Source of the DNA: Hibiscus mutabilis
Lineage: Eukaryota; Streptophyta; Magnoliopsida; Malvales; Malvaceae
Direction of reading: 5' to 3'
Length of the DNA stretch: 64,000 bases
NCBI GenBank assembly: GCA_019671005.1
Contig: CM033745.1
Location: forward strand, 39,043,834 to 39,107,833
Shown here piece after piece: positions 54,873 to 64,000 of the stretch (positions within the stretch are counted from its first letter, which is position 1; the number at the start of each line of letters is the position of its first letter). The translations under genes and the position numbers were made by a program. Below the pieces are notes generated by a model, which saw only the letters and a list, made by a program, of their open reading frames with translations, made no database searches and had not been told where the DNA came from.

Positions 54873-56289
54873 CACCCCAAACTTAAGCTATTGCTTGTCC
54901 TCAAGCAATGAGTAGAGAAAAACAAAAGAAATGCTATGAAAAAATTTAGTTCAAGATAGTGCTATGGCAAAAATTCAGTCCTCAGAAAAATGTAGGCTTC
55001 ACAAGCTAGGCAAAGTCAAGATTTTAAGAACTTTTCCCTTAGGGTAAGATTCTTTGCATGTGTGTGCGTAATTGCATCCAATCTATGCTTAACAGAGCTA
55101 GAAAAATTTTAGGCAAATTCTCTATTTACACCTTAGTATTTGTTAATCAATTATGCACAAGTTTACTCCATAATTCAACTTCTTCTTCTTTTGAAACTGA
55201 TACGAAGGAAGTCAGCTCATCACAACTACCGTCCTTAACTCTAGATGAATATGGAGCAAACATTTCATCCCCGAGCTAGTAAATAGAGTAATCCCGTGAC
55301 TCCTTTCATTCACTCATTTACTGTTGCTGCCATTTATTTAAACGCAGTATCCAGACAAACAACACAAATAGGAGTGTCCTTCTACAGTTATGTCGTAGTA
55401 TTTATTCACAGTTTAACAAACTCATTAAGCATAGGGGAGTCTAATACAATCTTTGATGCTTTCATTTATCTTTCACGTTCATTAAGATCAATCATATTAA
55501 GGTATGCAAGAGTTCTTTCATAAAGATTTTCTAACACCCTTAAGCATAGAGAACATGCAATCGTGTAACAACTAAATAATAAAGCATCAAGCCCTAAAGT
55601 AAGTTCTACCAAACTCAACAGTCATAAATAATTAATCCATTCGTAGCCATAAAAAAATTCATAATCGGACATCCTTAAATTATTCATAAAACTGTCTTCA
55701 TCTAAACAAAATGCCATAACAATAATTCTATTTCTAACTACAAATGCAAATGACTAACTATGAACACTAACACCCCCAAACTTGGAAAATGTAGTGTCCT
55801 CAATGCATGAAATTTAACTAAATGAAACTAATCTAAATGAAATGCAAGAGAGGTACCTCACTAAGGTCCTAATTTGGTGTTGTTTTTTTTTGTTGCCTTA
55901 TGCTTGATGCTCGTCTTCTTGAGCGAAGCAATGGGTAGGTCTTCCTCTGCTAGTTCTGGTGGTGGGGCTGCTTCATCCTGAGTAGGCTGGTCAGGCTGGT
56001 CATCATCATCATCAGTCTCACTCTCTAGAGCATGGGTGTTCCATACACGACTGGATGTATGCTTCTGGCGACGCCTTGTCCTTGCTGTGGCATCTGGGGT
56101 ATGTCCGCCTGTTTTGTCTTGTTCAGAAGTAGGGTTGGGCTCGACCATCTCTTCATTGTCACTCTTAATAGTAACTGATTCAGCGGCATGTTCCTCAGGG
56201 GGTGGGGTAGAGATCAGAGTTTTTGCTTTTCTGTTTCTCTTCTTGCGCTGACTTGTTGTGGCATTAGTAGGTGCTGGGTCTTGCGAAGT
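54873..56289 (-). mobile_element. 3' internal part of the third Athila-like element, truncated
   Basis: Untranslated spacer (54873-55860), then the C-terminal end of the env-position ORF. At about 56289 the sequence changes to unrelated LTR material, so the rest of the element is lost. Confidence 0.7.
55861..56148 (-). pseudogene. C-terminal fragment of an env-position additional ORF
   Basis: A 95-codon frame with an acidic run (ESETDDDDDQ, about residues 41-50), a Pro/Ala stretch, and a basic end KKTSIKHKATKK before the stop. The composition and position, just before the spacer and PPT, match the tails at 4100-4408 and 34410-34195. The conserved domain itself is missing. Confidence 0.6.
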
Positions 56290-57090
56290 TGCGCTGACTG
56301 TTTGTCTTAATCATAGCTATCTTTACTTTAATTGTTTTTAGTCTTGATAATTCAACAACAACCATTCTTAAGCTCAATAACTTCGGAGTTATTGATCCAA
56401 TCCTTGTGGGTTCGACACTCTACTTTATCACTTTATTACTTGATTCGACGAATATACTTGCTCTAAAGTGCATCACTATTCGACAAGAATCACTTGTTTT
56501 TCCAGTATGCATTATGGTTTCGATACCTTTCCTTAAGGTTTCGAAACCTTATATTAGGTTTCGACACCTTTCGCTTGTGGTTTCAAAGCCAAACTTCCAA
56601 CGACTATATTTTTTTATGAATTTTCAACTAAACGTTTCGACAACTTTCGAAAGATTTCAATACCTCTGTGCAGGCGAAAATTCAATACTATGTTTTAAAG
56701 TTCCCAACGGCTCCAAAACACCCCAGCGGCCATAAACGGCTAGAATATCATTCAACGCTATAAATAAAAGCTAAGGACACTTCAAGAATAAGAGGATGGA
56801 CATCCAAGCTTAAAGACCAAGAGAGGAGAATCATTCATTGTATATTTGCTTATTTATCTTATAATTAAGTCCAATCCTGGTGAACCAAAATGTGTAAACA
56901 CTCACCTAGAGAGGTAATTTGTTTACAATGTCAAGACCTCATTATTGAGAGATATGTTCTAGTTTAACCTTAGAAAAACTAATGAGGTTTTATCTTAGCC
57001 TTTGAACATATAGGGTTTTAAGGTTACATCTTTTTCCTCAAAAGAAAAAATTCATTAGTGAATTGAGAAATCTTTAGCGTGGATGTTAAG
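56290..57090 (+). repeat. LTR fragments, plus orientation
   Basis: Contains a TATCCAATCCTTGTGGGTTCG-like end block (about 56393-56415), a GGTTTCGAAACC motif cluster (56515-56680), CTATAAATAAAAG as a TATA-like box near 56757, and CAGTGGATGTAGACC then GAACCACTC near 57090-57130, as in Ty1 LTR ends. The orientation is opposite to the Ty1 pol to its right, so it is a separate fragment or a rearranged junction. Confidence 0.5.
56515..56680 (+). repeat. Cluster of GGTTTCGAAACC-type palindromes
   Basis: Copies include GGTTTCGATACC, AGGTTTCGAAACCTT, AGGTTTCGACACC, GGTTTCAAAGCC, CGTTTCGACAAC and GATTTCAATACC over 165 bp, spaced about 20-40 bp. Confidence 0.75.
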
Positions 57091-60000
57091 GCAGTGGATG
57101 TAGACCTTGATTGAGAAGGTCGAACCACTCTAAAATCGATCGTGTCAAATTGTCCACTTTTTGTTTCAATTTTTTCTTCTCAACTTCAAAAGAGATCTTT
57201 ACACCTTTCATTGGTGGCATTCGGTTGAAGGATTCGAGCTCAATAGATACTAACAAGGATTTGTCCATTATGTCCATCCTTTCAACATGGCCAATAAATG
57301 CTTTGGGCGGTAAACCCTTAGTTTGCGAATCCACTATTATAACTGCAATATCGATACCCTCAAGTGACTCATTTTGTTTTTGCACCTCTTCTTTAACTAA
57401 CAATCATTTCAAGTCCATGTGTTTCACTCCATTTGAATACTTGTCATTTTTAGAGAAGAAAACAAATGAAAAATTATCACAATAAATTTTCAGCGGTCTC
57501 GCTATATTGTCGATATTAATGAGACCGAAGATAAAGTTTTGCAACCAAAATTTATGAACAATAGCCTCAAAGAACGCTACAAATTCAACCTCCATAGTAG
57601 AAATAGCAATAACTAATAGTATTCACTTTTCCATAAAATTGCTCCTCCAGCCAAACAAGAACATATAGTCAAAAGTAGATTTTCTTGAATCTACACATCT
57701 AGCATAGTCTGAATCTAAGTAAACTATGAATTAAAGGTCACTTGATTTTCTATACATGAGCATGTAGCCTTTGGTGTCTTGTAAATGCTAAAGAACTTTA
57801 TTTACAGCATTCCAATGGTCCATTTTGGGATTACTTTGATATCGGCCTAGCATTCCAACAACAAAACTGATATTTGGTCGAGTGCATGTCTTAGCTTACA
57901 TCAAAATTTAAACCACAAAAGTATAGGGAATGGTTTCCATTTCCTAGCGTTCGAAATCACTTTTAAGACATTGCATTTGACTAAACGTGTATCGTTTTGG
58001 AATAGAAACTATTCCTGTAGAGCACTTCTCCGTTCTAAATCTCTCTAGAATTTTATTGATATGGCCTTTATGAGACAATCCTAACAATCCTTGTGATTTA
58101 TCACAGAATATTTTTGTCCCAATCACATAGGATGCCTCTCCCATATCTTTCATTTCAAAATTCTTATCGAAAATTCTTTCAAATGTAACAAACTGATATC
58201 ATTTATAAAAACAAGGATATCCTCAACATACAGAACAAGAATAATGTATTTGATCCCATTGACTTTCATATAGATGCACCGATCAACAATATTCTCTACA
58301 AAACCATATGACATGATGGTATCATTGAACTTAAGATACTATTGTCGGGAAGCTTGTTTCAATCCATATATCAACTTCTTTAATTTACACACTAACTTTT
58401 CTTTTTCAATGGTTAGGAAACATCTGGTTGGTCCATATAAACCTCTTCTTCCAAATCACCATTCATAAATGCGGTATTTACATCCATTTGGTGGAGCTCT
58501 AGATCTCAATGAGCCACCAAAACCATAACAATTCTTAAGGAGTCCTTTGAAAACGGAGAAAAAAGTCTCTTTATAGTCAATGTCATCCTTCTGACTATAA
58601 TCTTTAGCAACAAGCCTAGTTTTATACCGCTTGAAGTTGCCTTTAGAGTCTCGATTGATTTTAGAAATTCATTTACAGCCAACCAGTTTTGAACCCTTAG
58701 GCAACTCGACTAGTTTCTAGACTTTATTGTAATTCATTGATTTTAACTCTTCTTTCATAAAATTGAGCCACCATTCAGAATTGCTGCAACCTATGGTTTG
58801 TTTGAATGAGACTGGATCTTCATCAATGCTTAAATCACATTCATGTTCAACTGAGTAAATCATATAATCAGCCTAAACAGTTGATCTTCTTTGTCTATCA
58901 GATTTTCGTAATGCTATTTCTTGTGGTACCACTTGTTCATTTGTGACTTGAACATTGTCAGATGGTTCATCAACATGTTCAATTTGTGGGGTTTGAGCAT
59001 TAATTTGTTGTTCTCGTGTGTTATACTTTCTTGAATTTATACATTTCGCAGTTCTCCACTCCCACTAAAATTGCCACTCTCAGTAAATTGAGCATTACCA
59101 GACACAACTATTCTCGTACCATGGTTAGGACAGTAAAATTTGTATTCTTTTGATTTTTCAGGATAACCGATGAAGTGACCACTAATGTTTCTTGCATCAC
59201 GCTTCTTTTCATGTGGATTGTATATCCTAACTTCTTCTGGACAAGCCCAAACATGAAGGTGCTTCAAACGGGGTTTCCTTCTGTCCATAATGCATAAGGA
59301 GTCTTAGGAATTGACTTATTAGGAACCCTATTAAGCATTTATGCAACTTTTATTTAATACATGCATCCACAAAGATAAATGTACAGTACTATGACTTAGC
59401 CTACTTCTAACCATGTCAACAAGAGTATGATTTCGCCTTTCTGCTACATCATTTTATTGTGGTGTATTAGGATTTGTATATTGTGCACAAACGCCTCAAA
59501 TTTCAAGGAACTTTGCAAATGAACCCGGACAATGTCCACTTTCATTGATTTTTCCATAACATTCGCCACCTCTATCAAATCTCACAATTTTTACTTCTCT
59601 ATTTAACTGTTTTCCACCTCATTAATGAATACTTTTAGGATGTCCACTGATTGAGATTTTTCAAGTAGTAGATATAAATAACAATATCGTGAGAAATCGT
59701 CAATAAAGGTGATAAAATACTTTTCACCTCCCCAAGATAGAACATCAAAGGGACCACAAACATCAATGTGTATCAATTTAAGGAGTTCACTACTTTTCAT
59801 GACTGACTTCTTTGATATGTATCTAGTTTGCTTGCCTTTAATGCAATCAACACACATATCCTAGATAGCAAAATATAAATGCGGCAAGATTTTATTTTTC
59901 CTTAACCTAGACATCTTTTCTTTGGATATGTGACCCAATCTTTGATGTCATAAGAAAGCGAAACACTCAATATATGCACTACATTTATTACCAATTTTTT

Positions 60001-60362
60001 GCTCAACTTGAAACAAGGATTCGACAAAAGCAACATAAGATTAAAATGATATAAACAATCCGCCAAAGTACTAGAACCATAATACAACTTATGTTTATAC
60101 AAAGAAAACACAATGTCGGCAATCTTAAAGTTAAAACCTACATCATCCAACTTTTCAACAAAACTAAATTTCTAGCACATTCAGGAACATAAAGACACTT
60201 TTCAAGATGCAAATGAAATTTAGTGTCCAAGATTAACTTATAAGTCATGATTCCTTCTATTCTTGTTTTCATTATGTTTCCCATAAACAGGAATTGATCA
60301 TTCTCGTCTGTGAGGCAGATCGAAAGGAATCCATGCACAACATGTGAAACATGAGGAGTTGT
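57091..60362 (-). pseudogene. Ty1/copia retrotransposon pol relic
   Basis: In transcription order from the right: gag-pre-integrase region (60338-59902, FHLHLEKCLYVPECARNL), integrase zinc tail and core (59857-59603, CVDCIKGKQTR, HIDVCGPFD, FIDDFSRYCYLY) and the post-core segment (59288-59037, HLHVWACPEEVRIYNP, ARNISGHFIGYPEKSKEYKF). RT follows (about 58700-57930), with LYVEDILVF at 58230-58216 where YVDD is expected, and MKDMGEASYVIGTKIF at 58153. RNase H is at 57595-57404 (KIYCDNFSFVFFSKNDKYSNG) and its tail at 57403-57091 (TKGLPPKAFIGHVERM). Frameshifts and stops lie between all blocks. The 5' part is cut by the LTR at 60363. Confidence 0.88.
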
Positions 60363-63300
60363 TGTAACCCCTTAGACCCGTCTATGCGTTACATCTAATT
60401 CTAGGAGGTCACATTAAGGTCATAAGAGTGACCCACAATAAAAACCCAAATAAAATTATTTTCTTTCTAATAGATTTAAAACTGTAAAATAAAAATATTT
60501 GTCAGAACATCATTGCAGAAAATCATAAAACAAAAATCCAAAAAGTATATTACAGACTCTGACATAAAATAAGACACGGCAAACATGCCCACTAACTGTA
60601 CCGGTACTGTACTCCGAAAACAACGTCGAGGGAACTCCAAACACTGATGTTGGTCACTATACCATGATAGATTTCTTCTAACCTGTGATGGTAAAACAAG
60701 GTGAGCTTGGAAAAACTCAGTAATACAGAACTACCAAGAAATGTTATAGGCAACATGCAGGTATAAGGTAAAGCATAGGACATACATAAAGATCATGGCA
60801 TTAACAGGCTACCGATACAGTATAGAATCTCGTATTACGCCATATTTAAAGGCAACATGGTTGTTCAAGACTTGAACTTTTGAATATCAGTCGGGCATTC
60901 TACAGTCTAGAAGAATCAAATAGGAGAGATATTTTACAGGAATTGAGCCACGAGGTTTGGTGTGTCCCAAAAGTCGTAGATCGAGAAAGATAGACAAAAA
61001 GTTTCAGACAACTAAAGAATTTTGACAAAGGCAAATGAGGAGGTAGGAAAATTTGGTATCATCCTAACTACCCTCCAACCGAACTCCATTATGCGGTTTC
61101 CCAAAACTGCATCTATACAGGCGTTAACCCAGGCTCAATGGGCGCAGGTATCGACCTAAGGAGTTACCTTAGGTCCCAGGCAGAATTACCCTAGCCGAAG
61201 CGTAGGAACCAAATACAGGTGAACTTACCCTAGCCGAAGCATAGGAGCAAAATACGAGCAGAATTACAAGCCTGATTAGGGCTTAACCTACAGCCTTCAG
61301 TCAATATCCTAGTACCCAGTAAAATAATTTTGAATAGTAACAATCATCTCAATAATTAGTAACAGTATGTCAGGAATTTAAGACACAAACATATGTTTAA
61401 TCAGTGGAATCGGAGTATCAGGACCCATGAATCAGGTATACTTGTATCAGACATCAAGAACTAGAGGTCGTGTTTTTACTTCAGATAATAGAATCACAGG
61501 GGATCAAAATGGATATACTATATTTTTATCAGGGATGTTAGTCATGTATACATGGTACACACTAGATGGTCCGATTTATCACTTAGAGGTCCTTTATAAT
61601 TAGAGAAAATGAGACACTGAACTATAGTCCATTATAGACTGATTTCAGAATCAAGAACCTTATTCGAAGGAATTTGATAATATAGATTTCATCCATGTAT
61701 TCAGATATTATACATCAAGATCATTCAAAATTTTCGGTATATCATGATTATGCATGAATTCAGATATATCAGGATAGATTTTGGGAATTCGAGTAGACTA
61801 GGATCAATCAAGATTTTGGATTTATCAGGAAGGTTCTAGACAATTAGCTCATAAGGGCATTTTGATTATTTTAACTTTTGAGGGTAATTTCAAAATTTAG
61901 CCCGACGAGGGTAGCACAGTTTCTTGCAGTATCCAATACTTTTAAGGACTTATCCATCCTCCAAGTCCACTAGAAATGAACAGTTCCCATTATCACAGTA
62001 CTTACCAAGTATTCGGACATGTGCATTTCACATGAACTCAATCCTAACATCGAATGCACCTTTTAGAGGAACGTGTTACTCTTACAATTAACAATGTACC
62101 ACCTCCAAATAAATCAAATATGCCTTCATATAATATTATCCCAATATTACATTAGTATTAGAAACTACCAACAAACACGGGTCGTGTATTACAACTTTTA
62201 AAGCCATTACATTCGTTTGGCTTTAATGGTATTTCTTATTCCAAGTCTTAGAGTTATTTTTAGTCATTTTAATATTCGAGGGTATTTTAGACACTTCGAC
62301 TCCCGAAGGTGTTTCAGTTATTCTGATCCTTTCGGTCCTTCCAACTATTCATTCATTTCAGATCTCGAGGGTATATCCATCATTTCAGTTAATTTAGAAA
62401 TTTGGTGCTTGGGGATATTTTAGTCATTTCAATCAATTCAGCCTTTTCTATCATATAGACCAATTCAGAATATAAAGAACTTCCAGTAAATTTTTCTTTA
62501 GATGTTTATCCAGAGTTTGAGAAAATCCAAGTGTATTTTAATCATTTCATTTCATTTTATTGGATTTCAGACAAAGTAGTTATTTTATTGGATCGAGTGT
62601 AAATTCCAGGTCATTTCATTTGGTAAGGGTATTTTAATCATTCTTACATCTCAAGGGTATTATCGTTATTTCTTAACAACATATTTCAGGTATCAAATCC
62701 TTTAACACTATTAATCGAAATGGAAGATTAACTATCTTATTAATCACTTACTGAACTCAGGATCCTTTCGGTCTATTAAACTTCTTTTTCAAAGAGCTCG
62801 ATCTTATCTAGATTACCAATCTTTTATTTCATAATCGAATTGACTTAAGCAGATTTGAAAGTACACTTAATCATAATCATGCATACTTTAACCGAATACA
62901 TGTTTCATAAATCTTGCAAGAGGTAGTAATGTATTACCCTCGCTCTGAGCTACATCGTTCAATCAATTATACTCTATTCAATCACTCTCAAACCAGAATT
63001 CAACGTCCCTCAACATCTCGAATACAAGGAACTGTGAATACCTTCAATTACACAATTTCTAAATTTAGTCCTTATTCACATTGCTCTTAACGAAATAATT
63101 AAATACATAAGCAAGTTCGGTTCAAGGTTAGATTCAGAGTCTTTGAGGAAGAATTTCGTGAAATGGACTTCAAAATCTAACTCAAGAAGTCCAAAAATAT
63201 AAAATAGGGGTTTTCAAAAAATTAGACTTTTTAGTCAAAATTAACGATGACGTCATTAGACAACGGTTAACAATGGCATCAATGGTCATGTTGGCTCGGG

Positions 63301-64000
63301 CAAGTTGACTCAGATGGGTTGACTCACTGAGTTGAGTAAGACGGGTTGGCTCACTGAGTTGACTTGGTCAGCAGGTCAAGTTAAATAGGTTAGGTCGGGT
63401 CAGACGGGTGAACTCGGTTTAGACAGGTTCGGGTTTGGCAGATCAGGTCGAGTCAAACTGGCTCAGTTTAAGAACAGACCAGTCCAAGGCCGGTTCAGAC
63501 CTAAGGCATGCCCCTGTGGTTGGAAATCACCCACATGTGGAGCGTGCTCTCCACGCGCGGCCTAGATGGCCGAAAAACTCTTGAAACAACGATAGAAAAG
63601 GATGAAGACAACCAAGCAAGGGATTTATGAAGCTTACGGAGGCTGGAAATGGCTGAAATAATGGCGGCGGAGGAAAACCGTTCAGTTTCCTTTAACTTCC
63701 GAAGACCCACAAAACAACAATGAATCGGTGATCGGAGAGTAGGGCTTTGTTTGCCACAGCGCGAGAAATTTGATGCTAGTAGTGGCGACTTTCACTGACA
63801 TCGCACGGCAACAGAAAATGGCCAAAAAGATGAAGAAGGCACACTTGGTTCTATCAAACCTTTAAGCGGATCTCCCCAATGAACGACGAGGATACACCGA
63901 GAATGGTGAATGGTGTAGGGGTTGAGGTACGATGGCGCTCCGATTGGTGGCAACGGTGATAGCCACTAGTCGGCAGTGTGGGAGATCGAAGCTGGTGACC
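60363..64000 (+). mobile_element. Ty3 long LTR (start), continues beyond window
   Basis: It starts TGTAACCCCTTAGACCCG inside the Ty1 relic; the 5 bp before it are GTTGT, a candidate target duplication whose partner is outside. It contains two ACCCTAGCCGAAGC units (61190 and 61228), a field of GGGTATTTTAGTCATTT-like repeats (about 61860-62660) and a GGGTTGACTCACTGAGTTGA field (63290-63460). The LTR end is not seen, so internal sequence could begin before 64000. No element ORF is visible. Confidence 0.65.
63290..63480 (+). repeat. Short-period repeats of GGTTGACTCACTGAGTTGA
   Basis: GGGTTGACTCACTGAGTTGA, GGGTTGGCTCACTGAGTTGA and degenerate GGTCGGGTCAGACGGG units. The first two are about 32 bp apart. 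Similar GGTTTAACTGAGTCAAACCC sits near the end of the solo LTR at about 13443. Confidence 0.65.

Noticed and set aside
1..64000. tRNA, rRNA or snoRNA genes
   Set aside because: I looked for cloverleaf-like A and B boxes and rRNA blocks and saw none that I could support by eye; the tRNA-Asp match at 41932-41951 is a primer binding site.

Overview
This window is a gene-poor, transposon-dense stretch of a plant nuclear genome. The evidence is AT-rich sequence, Ty3 and Ty1 LTR retrotransposons of plant lineages, GT-AG introns, and a plastid-type methionine sulfoxide reductase gene with a transit-peptide-like N-terminus. From recalled repeat families I would guess a dicot, probably Malvaceae and possibly Gossypium, but nothing here proves the species.

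Layout, left to right. 1-6646: 3' part of an Athila-like Ty3 element (copy A, plus strand) with decayed pol, an env-position ORF and a 3' LTR. 6647-9715: LTR-like debris and one end of a small DNA-transposon relic. 10343-13509: solo LTR with a perfect 5-bp target duplication. 13881-14354: fragment of an element ORF. 15680-18620: broken Ulp1/C48-type protease gene (minus), between two stretches of related LTR sequence. 19375-about 23690: CACTA-like element that captured exon 1 of a beta-1,3-galactosyltransferase gene and was hit by a Pack-MULE (19762-21229) carrying a sugar-phosphate translocator fragment. 23989-25951: the only near-complete host gene, a five-exon MSRB, which has a one-base frameshift in exon 2. 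27081-27519: MULE-type MITE. 28160-31986: minisatellites and old Ty3 LTR sequence. 31992-43424: a structurally complete Athila-like element (copy B, minus) with both LTRs, PBS, gag, PR, RT, RH, INT, env-position ORF, PPT and a 5-bp target duplication. 43430-47400: more old LTR sequence, a hairpin and two tandem-repeat fields. 47745-50061: second solo LTR with a perfect target duplication, inside a tandem array of about 262 bp. 51340-52350: Tat/Ogre-like gag relic. 53447-56289: third, diverged Athila-like 3' end. 57086-60362: Ty1/copia relic. 60363-64000: start of a long Ty3 LTR inserted in it.

The genes do not form a pathway; the window records nested insertion. The parts most worth a second look are: (1) short self-palindromic motifs iterated through three unrelated LTR families, each with its own core (GTTGCC..GGCAAC, GTATCGGTAC, GGTTTCGAAACC), in one case spanning both LTR and coding DNA; (2) two sugar-related host gene fragments captured in nested DNA transposons just upstream of MSRB; (3) the MSRB frameshift. 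All coordinates and alignments were read by eye, so ends without a target-site duplication are approximate.
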